Below, one piece after another: positions 50,138-58,232 of a DNA stretch of 64,000 nt. Source of the stretch: Micromonospora haikouensis (GTDB lineage Bacteria; Actinomycetota; Actinomycetes; Mycobacteriales; Micromonosporaceae); contig NZ_FMCW01000018.1 of the NCBI RefSeq assembly GCF_900091595.1, positions 62,001-126,000 on the forward strand. Reading direction: 5' to 3'. Within the stretch, counting starts at the first letter, position 1. Every line of letters starts with the position of its first letter. The position numbers and the translations under genes were made by a program. The notes under the pieces are model-generated. The model was not told where the DNA came from and did no database searches. It saw nothing but the letters and a program-made list of their open reading frames with translations.

Positions 50138-51454
50138 ATGGACGACGAGGTGCCGGCGGCACTGCGACGGGCGGCCGAGGAGGCGATCGACGAGGCGGGC
50201 GTCCTCGACGCGCTGGCCGCGCTGGGGGCGGAGCACAGCCCGTACGGCCGGGAACGGGCCACGGCCCACCGGCTCGCCGACTGGGCCGCCGCGCGCTGGC
50301 CGGAGCTGTCCTGGCGGGTCGACCCCCTGGACCCGACGGCGGCGCTGCCCGACAGCGCCAACCTGGTCGGCTCCTCCGCCCTCGGCACCGCGCCGGAGCT
50401 GCTCCTCTACTCGCACCTGGACACGTCGCTGACCGGCGGGGCCGAGTTCGACGCGCCGATCACCGGCCTGGACGCCCCCGCGCCCGAGCCGATCAGGCCG
50501 GCCGGGACGGGCGCCGAGCGGGTGGTCAGCGGCTTCGGCCTCGGGGTGGCCCGCGCGGCGACCGCCGCCGCCCTGGTCGGCTTCGCCGCGGCGGCCGGCG
50601 CGTGCCGGGCCGCCGGCCGGCCGCACCGGCTGACCCTGCTGCTCGCCGCCGCCGGCACCCACCGCACCGACCCCGACGCCGGCCCCACCGCCGGCGGGGT
50701 GGCCCACCACCTGGACCGGCACCCGCTGCCGACCGCCGCCGTGGTGGCCAAGAGCGGCCCGCCGGGCGTGCTCACCGCCGAGCCGGGGGCCATGTTCGTC
50801 CGGGTACGGCTGACCAGCCGGTTCCATCCGGCGTTGTTCCGCGACGCCGCCGTCCCGCCGGGGGGCCTGCTGGCGCACCTCGGCCGGGTGGTCGCGGCGC
50901 TGGAGGCGTTCCGCGCCGCGCACCTGGCCAGTCGCGCCGGGCGCGGCGGCCAGGTCGGGGCGGAGGTGGGCATCGGCGCGGTGCGGGCCGGCCAACCGGG
51001 CAAGCCCGACCTGCTGCCCGGGCGGCTCGACTTCCACCTCTACCTGGTGACGGTCCCCGGCGACGAGCCGGCGGAGATCGCCGACGCCCTGGCCGCGACG
51101 CTGGCCGAGAGGCTGCGCGGCACCCCGCTGGGCGACTGCGGGGTGAGCGTGACCGGCTGGCCCGTCCACCCGGCCGCCGCCACCGATCCCGACGCCCCGA
51201 TCTGCCACTGGGCCGACGCCGCCTGGCGGGCCGCGCACGGCCACGCGCCCCAGCCGATCCGGGGCTGGACGGGGTCGACCGACGGGGTGGTGCTGCGCGG
51301 GCGGGGGGTGCCGACCGTCCGGCTGGGCCCGCCGTCGCTGCCGGCGGACCCGGGCGACCCTCGGCGGGACCGCTACGCGGTGGCCGAGCTGACACGTTTC
51401 GCCCGGATTTATGCCGACATCGCGCTACGAAGCCGGCAGATATCGACAGCCTGA
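50138..51454 (+). CDS. Degenerate M20-peptidase-like protein
   Basis: 438 residues. Overall M20 layout: LLLYSHLDTS at the first metal-ligand position, a lid-like central insertion and GSTDGVVLRGRGVPTVRLGP near the end. But the second-shell motif (normally GxxDxKG) reads GFGLGVARAATA, and the usual DEE catalytic block reads AGTHRTDPD. It may therefore be inactive as a standard peptidase or have a changed mechanism. ATG preceded by GGGAGCGCGGGG. Divergent from the ferredoxin operon and followed by IclR. Confidence 0.65.
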   Translation: MDDEVPAALRRAAEEAIDEAGVLDALAALGAEHSPYGRERATAHRLADWAAARWPELSWRVDPLDPTAALPDSANLVGSSALGTAPELLLYSHLDTSLTGGAEFDAPITGLDAPAPEPIRPAGTGAERVVSGFGLGVARAATAAALVGFAAAAGACRAAGRPHRLTLLLAAAGTHRTDPDAGPTAGGVAHHLDRHPLPTAAVVAKSGPPGVLTAEPGAMFVRVRLTSRFHPALFRDAAVPPGGLLAHLGRVVAALEAFRAAHLASRAGRGGQVGAEVGIGAVRAGQPGKPDLLPGRLDFHLYLVTVPGDEPAEIADALAATLAERLRGTPLGDCGVSVTGWPVHPAAATDPDAPICHWADAAWRAAHGHAPQPIRGWTGSTDGVVLRGRGVPTVRLGPPSLPADPGDPRRDRYAVAELTRFARIYADIALRSRQISTA

Positions 51455-51503
51455 TGTGCCATATGCCATGATACTGTCTCACTTCACGCAACGAGGGATC
51501 CAG

Positions 51504-52358
51504 ATGGCGGACGACAGCCCCTCGCCGGGGAAGAACGCGGACCAGAGCGCCCCGGCGATCCAGACCGTGCAGCGCGCGGCGGTCATCCTCAACGCGTTCA
51601 CCGCGGCGCGCCCACGACTCAGCCTCAACGAACTGACCGCCAGCCTCGGCACCAGCAAGGCGACGGCCCACCGCTACACCAAGGCGCTGCGCGAGAGCAA
51701 CCTGCTGCGCTACGACGAGCGGGAGGGACTCTACTCGCTCGGCCCGCAGATCCTGACCCTCTCCGCCGCCGCGCGCGCCGCGATGCCGGTGATCAGCATC
51801 GCCGGCCCGCACATGCAGCAGCTCGTCCGCGAGATCGACGAGACCGTGGTGCTCAGCGTCTGGGACGGCGACACGGCCGTGGTCGTCCGCGCCGACGACA
51901 ACACCGACCGGGTCATCCGCGTCAGCGTCCGCACCGGCTCCCGGCTCTCGCGCACCGAGTCCGCCCAGGGCCGGGTCTTCTGCGCCTTCCTGCCCGAGGA
52001 CGACGTGGTCGGGCTGGCCGACGAGCTGGCCGCCTCGGCCGAGCTGCGCCGGGAGGTCGACAAGATCCGCCGCACCGGCATCTCGGCGAACACGCCGTCG
52101 GCCAACGGCGTGCGCAGCATCGCCGCGCCCATCTTCCGCGGCAGCACGCTGATCGCCGCGATGGCCATCGTCGGCACCACCACCTCCGTGCCGGAGGGCA
52201 CCGACACCCCGCTCGCCATCGCCCTGCAGCGCGTCGCCGCCCTGGTCACCGCCGAGCTGGGCAGCACCGGCACCGGCCACCACCCCGCGCCGGAGAACGG
52301 CAACGGCCACCGTTCCCGTCCCCCGGCGGCACGCGGGAGCGCCGGCCGGGTCAGCTGA
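51504..52358 (+). CDS. IclR-family regulator 1
   Basis: 284 residues. Winged helix (AIQTVQRAAVILNAFTAARPRLSLNELTASLGTSKATAHRY) then the GAF-like IclR effector domain (VLSVWDGDTAVVVRADD, SAQGRVFCAFLPE, GVRSIAAPIFRG). ATG 51504 follows CGAGGGA. Tail-to-tail with IclR 2, overlapping its 3' end by 8 bp. Sits downstream of the M20-like gene and probably controls the aromatic operons. Confidence 0.92.
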   Translation: MADDSPSPGKNADQSAPAIQTVQRAAVILNAFTAARPRLSLNELTASLGTSKATAHRYTKALRESNLLRYDEREGLYSLGPQILTLSAAARAAMPVISIAGPHMQQLVREIDETVVLSVWDGDTAVVVRADDNTDRVIRVSVRTGSRLSRTESAQGRVFCAFLPEDDVVGLADELAASAELRREVDKIRRTGISANTPSANGVRSIAAPIFRGSTLIAAMAIVGTTTSVPEGTDTPLAIALQRVAALVTAELGSTGTGHHPAPENGNGHRSRPPAARGSAGRVS

Positions 52359-53118
52359 CGGCCGCGCCGAGCCCCTCGGACAACTCGCGCGCGATGCGCA
52401 GCAGGGTGTCCGCCGCCGCGGCCTCCGCCGCACCGGAGAGCACCGCGTCCGTGCCGAGCACGCCCAACGCGGCCACCACCTGGGTACGCTCGAACACCGG
52501 CGCGGCCAGCACCCGCACCCCGAAGTCCTCCGGCGAGTTGACGGCGAACCCGTCGCGGCGCACCTGCTCGACCACCGCCCGCAGCCCGGCCGACAGGCGC
52601 AGCTGGCGGGCCACCACGGGGGCCTCGGCGGGTGGCAGGTACGCGCAGAACACCCGGCCCTGCGCCGAGCGCACCAGGTCCAGCGGCGAGCCCGTACGCA
52701 CGCTCAGCCGCACGTCGCCGCTGACGTTGTCCATGCAGCGGACCACGATCGGGCTCTCGCCGTTCCACACGCTGAGCACCGAGGTCTGGTTGGTGAGCCG
52801 GGTCAGCCGGTCCAGGTAGGGCTCGGCGGCGGTGACGATGGGCAGCGCCGCGCGGGCGGCGGCCTCCATCGCCAGCACCTGCGGGCCCAGCGTGTACGTG
52901 GCGGTGGCCGTGTCGAAGCGCAGCAGGTTGGCCGCGCGCAGCGCGCGGGCGTACCGGTGGGCGGTGGCCCGGCTGATCGCGAGGTCGGCGGTCAGCTCGG
53001 CCAGCGTGAGCCGGGGCCGCTCGGCGGAGAACGCCTTCAGGATGGTGGCGGCCCGCTGCACGGTCTGGATCGCCGGCGCGTCGCCGTGATGTTCCTCCAC
53101 CCCGACCCCGACCGCCAT
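52351..53118 (-). CDS. IclR-family regulator 2
   Basis: 255 residues, clearly paralogous to IclR 1: shared APAIQTVQRAA, ATAHRY and SAQGRVFCAYLP segments. N-terminal winged helix, then effector domain (VLSVWNGESPIVVRCMDN, GVRVLAAPVFERTQ). ATG 53118 has only a weak ribosome site. The 3' ends of the two regulator genes overlap, which makes their transcripts antisense at the end. Confidence 0.9.
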   Translation of the reverse strand: MAVGVGVEEHHGDAPAIQTVQRAATILKAFSAERPRLTLAELTADLAISRATAHRYARALRAANLLRFDTATATYTLGPQVLAMEAAARAALPIVTAAEPYLDRLTRLTNQTSVLSVWNGESPIVVRCMDNVSGDVRLSVRTGSPLDLVRSAQGRVFCAYLPPAEAPVVARQLRLSAGLRAVVEQVRRDGFAVNSPEDFGVRVLAAPVFERTQVVAALGVLGTDAVLSGAAEAAAADTLLRIARELSEGLGAAVS

Positions 53119-53501
53119 CGCGTCACCTCGCGCATCCCCGTCGTCTCCGCAGGATGCGCACTCTACCCAGCGCGACGGGAGGGGCGCGAACGTGGCGGAG
53201 GGGCGGCGTGGCCGCCGCCCCTCCGCCACACTCTCCGACTACGGTGCGCGATATAGGGGTGCCAGGCCGCCGAGGCCCGGCCGGCGCTGACGCTGCGTCA
53301 CGCCCCGCGAGACCGGACCACGCACCCCGCACCCTTTGCTCTGCACCCACCGAGGCAACACGGCCGTCACGCTGCAATTCTGCGGAGTGCCACCAACAGC
53401 AACCGGCAGCGGTCAACTACTCTCAGCGACCGCTGCGTCCGTGGGTGCAGAGCAAAGGGGCCAGCCGGCGACATCGGCCCAGGCGCGGCGACCACGCCCA
53501 G
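53119..53501. other. Intergenic region with inverted-repeat element
   Basis: 383 bp between the IclR 2 start and the stop of the NTF2-like gene (both minus strand). It holds the inverted-repeat element (53332-53459); the rest (53119-53331) probably contains the IclR 2 promoter. No supported gene. Confidence 0.6.
53332..53459. repeat. Inverted-repeat element with CTTTGCTCTGCACCC ends, copy 2
   Basis: Perfect 19-bp terminal inverted repeats, CCCTTTGCTCTGCACCCAC at 53332-53350 and its complement at 53441-53459, 128 bp overall. Same ends as 44142-44264; the interiors differ apart from short GCAAC and GTCACG pieces. It begins 43 bp past the stop of the NTF2-like gene, consistent with a terminator function. 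Confidence 0.9.
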
Positions 53502-53912
53502 TCACTGCTCGACGGCGAGCTGCCGGTGCACCTCGCCGCTGTCCCAGTAGTCGACCCGGTGCGCGACCAGGCCGTCGGCGTCGACCCGGAACCGGAACAT
53601 CCCGCGCACGCGCACCGGGGCCCGGCCCGCGGAGACGAGCCGGAACGACATCCGGTACGCCAGCGCGGCCCGGTCCCCCTCGACGATCAGCTCCTCCACC
53701 TCGTAGCGGAGGTCGGCGAACTCGGCCAGGAAGCCGTCGAGCCGCTCCCGGTAGCCGGCCCGGCCGACCACCCCGCGACCGAGCCCGGCGGTGTGCTCGT
53801 TGACGAAGCCGACGCTGACGCAGGCGGCGACGGCGTCGGCGTCGTGGGCGTTCAGCGCGGCCAGGTAGCGCAGCACCGCGGCCCGGGTCCCCGCCGCGGT
53901 CAGTTCCCCCAC
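53502..53912 (-). CDS. NTF2/SnoaL-like protein
   Basis: 136 residues: VLRYLAALNAHDADAVAACVSVGFVNEH, FAEFADLRYEVEELIVEGDRAALAYRM, RGMFRFRVDADGLVAHRVDYWDSGEV. The fold is that of SnoaL-like cyclases and isomerases. Start is GTG 53912 overlapping the VOC gene by 13 bp, with no clear ribosome site, so translational coupling is likely. Co-transcribed with the VOC gene. Confidence 0.8.
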   Translation of the reverse strand: MGELTAAGTRAAVLRYLAALNAHDADAVAACVSVGFVNEHTAGLGRGVVGRAGYRERLDGFLAEFADLRYEVEELIVEGDRAALAYRMSFRLVSAGRAPVRVRGMFRFRVDADGLVAHRVDYWDSGEVHRQLAVEQ

Positions 53913-54349
53913 AGCCGCCGTACGGTGTCGAACACCTGCTGGTCGTGGGAGATCTCGATGACGTTGCCGTCGGGGTCTTTCAGCGCGCAGATGTAGCCGA
54001 CCGGCGGCGGCATCTGGCGGGGCTCCCAGTGCAGGCAGCCCAGCTCGCGGGCCCGCGCGGCGATCTCGTCGACGTCCGAGCGCTGCGGCACCTCGATGCC
54101 GATGTGCGCGAACGGGTGGAGCAGGCCGAGCTGGCCGCCCTTGTCCTTGTTGAACGAGACGAGCACCAGCACGAACGGCGTCTCGACCTGCTTGTCGTTG
54201 GAGAGCCACACGCTCTCCCCGTCGGCGTCGGCGAACCGCTCCACCACCACCAGCGGGGTGAGCGTGGTGTAGAACGCGATCGCCTTGTCGAGGTCGCCGG
54301 TGGGCAGTGCCACGTGCGTCCATCGGGCTTGGGTCAGGCCGGTCCCCAT
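53900..54349 (-). CDS. VOC/glyoxalase-fold protein
   Basis: 149 residues, one VOC module pair: RWTHVALPTGDLDKAIAFYTTLTPLVVVER, HIGIEVPQRSDVDEIAARARELG, CALKDPDGNVIEISHDQ. Metal-ligand positions (His of WTHVAL, His of FAHIGI, Glu of VIEIS) are present. ATG 54349 follows GGAGGT. Divergent from the aldo/keto reductase. Function not assignable beyond fold. Confidence 0.87.
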   Translation of the reverse strand: MGTGLTQARWTHVALPTGDLDKAIAFYTTLTPLVVVERFADADGESVWLSNDKQVETPFVLVLVSFNKDKGGQLGLLHPFAHIGIEVPQRSDVDEIAARARELGCLHWEPRQMPPPVGYICALKDPDGNVIEISHDQQVFDTVRRLWGN

Positions 54350-54534
54350 GAGTACCTCCACCGTGCCGGAATGTCCATAACAACGCTGTCACCAGCCTAT
54401 TCGTCCCCCGGTCGCGGCGGCGATGTGCCGGGGACACAAACCCGTCCGGGCCGATTCGACCCGGCGGGACAGTGCCGGGGGTCGGGTCGGCGTGCCAGCG
54501 TGGTCACACACACCAGCAGGAGGACGATCAGATC

Positions 54535-55560
54535 ATGCGCTACCGCAGGCTCGGCGGCACGGGCGTCGAGGTCAGCACGCTCTGCCTCGGCACGATGATG
54601 TTCGGCGCGTGGGGCAACACCGACGAGAAGGAGTGCCACCGGATCGTCGCCGAGGCGCTCGACGCCGGGGTCAACCTGGTCGACACCGCCGACGTGTACG
54701 CGCATGGCGAGACCGAGGAGATCGTCGGCCGGGCGCTGCGCGGGCGGCGCGACGACGTGGTGCTGGCCACCAAGTTCCACGAGCCGATGGGCACCGACCG
54801 CAACCGGCGGGGCAACTCCCGGCGGTGGATCACGCAGGCGGTCGAGGACAGCCTGCGCCGACTGGGCACCGACTGGATCGACGTCTACCAGGTGCACCGC
54901 CCCGACCCGCGCACCGACGTCGACGAGACCCTCGGCGCCCTGTCCGACCTGGTCCGGCAGGGCAAGGTACGCCTCATCGGCACCTCCGCGTTCCCCGCCG
55001 AGCAGATCGTCGAGGCGCAGTGGGTCGCGCAGCAGCGCCAGCGGGAACGCTTCACCACCGAGCAGCTGGCGTACTCGATCCTGGCCCGGGGCGCCGAGGC
55101 CGGCGTGCTGCCGACCTGCGAGCGGCACCGGCTCGGGGTGATGGTCTTCAGCCCGCTCAACGGCGGCTGGCTGACGGGCAAGTACCGCGCGGGCAGCGTG
55201 CCGGCGGACTCCCGCGCCGGGCGCAACGGCGACCACTTCGACTTCCGCGACGCCGCCGCCCGCGACCGCAAGCTCGACCTGGTCGGCGAGCTGGACGCGC
55301 TGGCCCGGGAGAGCGGCCTGACGCTGATCGAGCTGGCACTGGGCTTCGTGCTCAGCCACCCGGCCGTGACCAGCGCCGTCATCGGCCCCCGCACCCTGGA
55401 GCAGCTGCGTAGCCAGCTCGGCGCGGGCCAGCTCGACGGGCTCCCGGCCGACGTGCTGGACCGCATCGACGCGCTGGTGCCGCCGGGCCACAACGTCAAC
55501 CCGGCCGACGCCGGGTACCAGCCGCCGGCGCTGACCGACCCGGCCCTGCGGCGGCGCTGA
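54535..55560 (+). CDS. Aldo/keto reductase
   Basis: 341 residues, NADPH-dependent (alpha/beta)8 barrel. MRYRRLGGTGVEVSTLCLGTMMFG, the catalytic tetrad in LVDTADVYAHGETEE (Asp, Tyr), TKFHEP (Lys) and VYQVHRPDP (His), and the C-terminal cofactor site AVIGPRTLEQL. ATG 54535 after AGGAGG. Likely cytosolic reductase of unknown carbonyl substrate; the divergent VOC gene may be related in function. Confidence 0.93.
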   Translation: MRYRRLGGTGVEVSTLCLGTMMFGAWGNTDEKECHRIVAEALDAGVNLVDTADVYAHGETEEIVGRALRGRRDDVVLATKFHEPMGTDRNRRGNSRRWITQAVEDSLRRLGTDWIDVYQVHRPDPRTDVDETLGALSDLVRQGKVRLIGTSAFPAEQIVEAQWVAQQRQRERFTTEQLAYSILARGAEAGVLPTCERHRLGVMVFSPLNGGWLTGKYRAGSVPADSRAGRNGDHFDFRDAAARDRKLDLVGELDALARESGLTLIELALGFVLSHPAVTSAVIGPRTLEQLRSQLGAGQLDGLPADVLDRIDALVPPGHNVNPADAGYQPPALTDPALRRR

Positions 55561-55606
55561 CGCCACAGGCGGCCGTCGCCCCGGCCGCGAGGGCGGCATC
55601 GCTGGA

Positions 55607-55612
55607 TAGGGT
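55607..55612 (+). promoter_or_regulatory. -10 box of a leaderless transcript
   Basis: TAGGGT six bases upstream of the GTG at 55619, the spacing expected when transcription begins at the start codon. No ribosome site is seen. Confidence 0.55.
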
Positions 55613-55618
55613 GCCCCC

Positions 55619-56113
55619 GTGGCCCTCTCGACACCGCCGGCCATCCCCGCCGGGACGTTTGCCGCCCGCCCGCAGCCGGTGCTTCCCGCTGCGGGCGGGC
55701 TGTTCCTGCGCCCGTGGGCGCCCTGCGACGCGGCGGTCTTCTTCGCCGCCTACGCGGACCCGGAGATTCGGCACTGGCACACTCGTCAGCCTGCCTCCCA
55801 GGAGCAGGTCCACGAATGGTTCGATCAGTATCGTCAGGCGTGGGCGCGGGAAACCGGTGCCAGTTGGGCAGTGACCCGCAGCGACGGCGAGGTGCTGGGA
55901 CGTATCGCCATGGGTGGCCTGAACCTCGATGACGGTGTCGCGGGGTGCGCCTACTGGGTGCTTCCCGCCGCCAGGGGAGCGGGGGTGGCCTCGCGCGCAC
56001 TGACCGGCCTGAGCGCCTGGGCACTGGGCGAGGGCAGCGACGCCGTCCACTCCGACGGCCGGCACGACATGCACCTCCACGCCCGCATCCGAGGTGACGA
56101 GCAACTCGCCTGA
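55619..56113 (+). pseudogene. GNAT acetyltransferase with internal in-frame deletion
   Basis: 164 residues. The N-terminal GNAT part is good (FLRPWAPCDAAVFFAAYADPEI, TRSDGEVLGRIAMGGLN, acetyl-CoA loop LPAARGAGVASRAL), but after WALGEG the protein jumps to HSDGRHDMHLHARI, which is the usual extreme C-terminus. The intervening 35-40 residues of the family (the His/Glu/Asn-rich strand and the AGF-x-EG turn) are missing without loss of frame. Probably a decayed enzyme. Leaderless start. Confidence 0.65.
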
Positions 56114-56475
56114 CGCACTCCACCGGGCGGCTCGCGGCGGGAACACCGGACGTAACCCCATTGGCGACCGACGATCACCGTCGGCTCCTTTGCTTGCCCG
56201 TGTGAGCGGTCACATGTTAACTTTCCCGAGGAGCTACCGGGCTGCTCCAGCCAGCTTATCGGGATCCCCGCCGGTCTCGGAGCGATGCGTATTACCGCGT
56301 CGAGCCGTGGCCATTCGGGAATTCCGCGCAGCGCTGAGGACAGGTCGCATTCCCGCCCCGTAATCGCAGGTGACCACCACCAAGATGTCACCAGTGCACC
56401 CACCCATGCCTGCCGAATGGCATATCAATTCGCAGGCGGCACGACGACGTCCACCGTCCCGAAGATGGAGAGTCA
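56114..56475. other. Promoter region of the GH27 gene
   Basis: 362 bp between the GNAT remnant and GH27, with several AT-richer patches (around 56210-56225 and 56380-56430). It contains GTTAAC at 56216-56221 but no convincing operator palindrome. No supported gene. Confidence 0.5.
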
Positions 56476-58128
56476 ATGCGCGCACGTACGAGATGGTTCG
56501 CCGCCCTTGGCGTCGCACTCCTGGGAGCAGTCGGATTGACCGTGGTCGACACGGTTGCCGCGCCGCAACCAGCTCAGGCGTTGGACAACGGGGTGGGCCG
56601 CACCCCGCCGATGGGCTGGAACAGCTGGAACACGTTCGGCTGCAACATCAGCGAGGCGCTGATCCGGCAGATGGCCGACGCCATGGTCAACTCCGGCATG
56701 CGGGACGCCGGCTACCAGTACGTCGTCGTCGACGACTGCTGGATGAACCCCAACCGCGACTCGGCCGGCAACCTGCAGGGCGATCCGACCCGTTTCCCCA
56801 GCGGCATGAAGGCCCTGGGTGACTACATCCACAGCAAGGGCCTCAAGTTCGGCATCTACCAGGCGCCGCTGGACAAGACCTGCGCCCAGTACTTCAACTC
56901 CTACCCCGGGGCCACCGGCGCCATGGGCCACGAGGCCCAGGACGCCCGCCAGTTCGCCGCCTGGGGCGTCGACTATCTCAAGTACGACTGGTGCTCGCCC
57001 ACCGGCACCATCAACGAGCAGGTCAACCGGTTCGCCATCATGCGCGACGCGCTCGCCGCCACCGGTCGCCCCATTCTCTACAGCATCAACTCGAACAGCA
57101 TCCACGAGAAGACCGGCCCCATGCGCAACTGGGGCGACGTCGCCAACATCTGGCGCACCACCGAGGACATCACCAACGCCTGGAACACCGGCCAGACCAA
57201 CGGCTACCCCATGGGCATCCAGAACATCATCAACGTGACCGTGCCGCTGGCCGGTTACGCGCGTCCGGGTGCGTTCAACGACCCCGACATGATGGAGGTC
57301 GGCCGGGGCGGCATGAACGACACCGAGATGCGCAGCCACTTCGCGATGTGGGCGATCATGGCCTCGCCGCTGATCGCCGGCAACGACATCCGCAACATGG
57401 ACAGCGCCACGCAGACCATCCTCAAGAACGCCAACCTCATCGCGATCAACCAGGACACCCTCGGCCTCCAGGGCACGCAGGTCTCCAACGACGGCACCCG
57501 CCGGGTGCTCGCCAAGCGGCTCGCCAACGGCGACGTGGCGGTGGCCCTGTTCAACCAGGGCAGCTCCACCACCACCGTCTCCACCACCGCCGCCGCGATC
57601 GGCAAGTCCGGCTCCTCGTTCACCCTGCGCGACGCCTGGACGAACGGCACGTCCACCACCACCGGCGCCATCTCCGCCAGCGTGCCGGCCCACGGCACGG
57701 TCGTCTACCGGGTCAGCGGCGGCGGCACCACCACCCCGCCGCCCACCACCACGTTCCGGCTGCGCAGCGAGTCCAGCGGCCGGTGCCTGGACGTCGACAA
57801 CGGCAACACGGCCAACGGCACGGGGGCGCTGATCTGGGACTGTCACAGCAACGCCAACCAGCAGTTCACCCAGTCCGGCCAGGCCCTCCAGGTCCTGGGC
57901 AAGTGCCTGGAGCTGCCCACGAACGCCGCGGCCGGCACGCGGGCCCAGATCTGGGATTGCAACGGCGGCACCAACCAACAGTGGACCTTCAACGGCAACG
58001 GCACCATCAGCAACGTACGGTTCCCGTCGCTCTGCCTGGACGTCAACAACGCCGGCACGACCAACGGCACCACCGTGCTCGCCTGGACCTGCCACACCGC
58101 CGCGAACCAGCGGTGGAGCCGGGCCTGA
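56476..58128 (+). CDS. Secreted alpha-galactosidase (GH27) with ricin-type lectin domain
   Basis: 550 residues. Signal peptide (RARTRWFAALGVALLGAVGL to QPAQA). GH27 domain: PPMGWNSWNTF, VVVDDCW, nucleophile D171 in YLKYDWC, acid/base D231 in WRTTEDI, FNDPDMMEVG, and a beta-sandwich after the barrel. Thr/Pro linker then a ricin B-type beta-trefoil (about 425-550) with three QxW-type repeats (NQQFT, NQQWTF, NQRW). It releases alpha-galactose or related sugars from plant glycans such as galactomannan. Terminator directly downstream. Confidence 0.95.
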   Translation: MRARTRWFAALGVALLGAVGLTVVDTVAAPQPAQALDNGVGRTPPMGWNSWNTFGCNISEALIRQMADAMVNSGMRDAGYQYVVVDDCWMNPNRDSAGNLQGDPTRFPSGMKALGDYIHSKGLKFGIYQAPLDKTCAQYFNSYPGATGAMGHEAQDARQFAAWGVDYLKYDWCSPTGTINEQVNRFAIMRDALAATGRPILYSINSNSIHEKTGPMRNWGDVANIWRTTEDITNAWNTGQTNGYPMGIQNIINVTVPLAGYARPGAFNDPDMMEVGRGGMNDTEMRSHFAMWAIMASPLIAGNDIRNMDSATQTILKNANLIAINQDTLGLQGTQVSNDGTRRVLAKRLANGDVAVALFNQGSSTTTVSTTAAAIGKSGSSFTLRDAWTNGTSTTTGAISASVPAHGTVVYRVSGGGTTTPPPTTTFRLRSESSGRCLDVDNGNTANGTGALIWDCHSNANQQFTQSGQALQVLGKCLELPTNAAAGTRAQIWDCNGGTNQQWTFNGNGTISNVRFPSLCLDVNNAGTTNGTTVLAWTCHTAANQRWSRA

Positions 58129-58147
58129 CCTGACCCCACGCGCCACC

Positions 58148-58197
58148 GGGCGCCCCGGACGCCACCGTCGGCAGACGGCCCGGCATCCGGGGCGCCC
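58148..58197. terminator. Terminator after GH27
   Basis: Outer arms GGGCGCCCCGGA (58148-58159) and TCCGGGGCGCCC (58186-58197) are perfect; an inner CCGTC/GACGG stem (58165-58169, 58174-58178) extends it. It begins 20 bases past the stop. Confidence 0.85.
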
Positions 58198-58232
58198 GCC
58201 TTCCCGTACGCCAATCCGCCACACTGTGCCGC

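Noticed and set aside
44142-53459. Compound transposon bounded by the CTTTGCTCTGCACCC elements
   Set aside because: No transposase and no target duplication; the related Rieske operon lies outside the interval.
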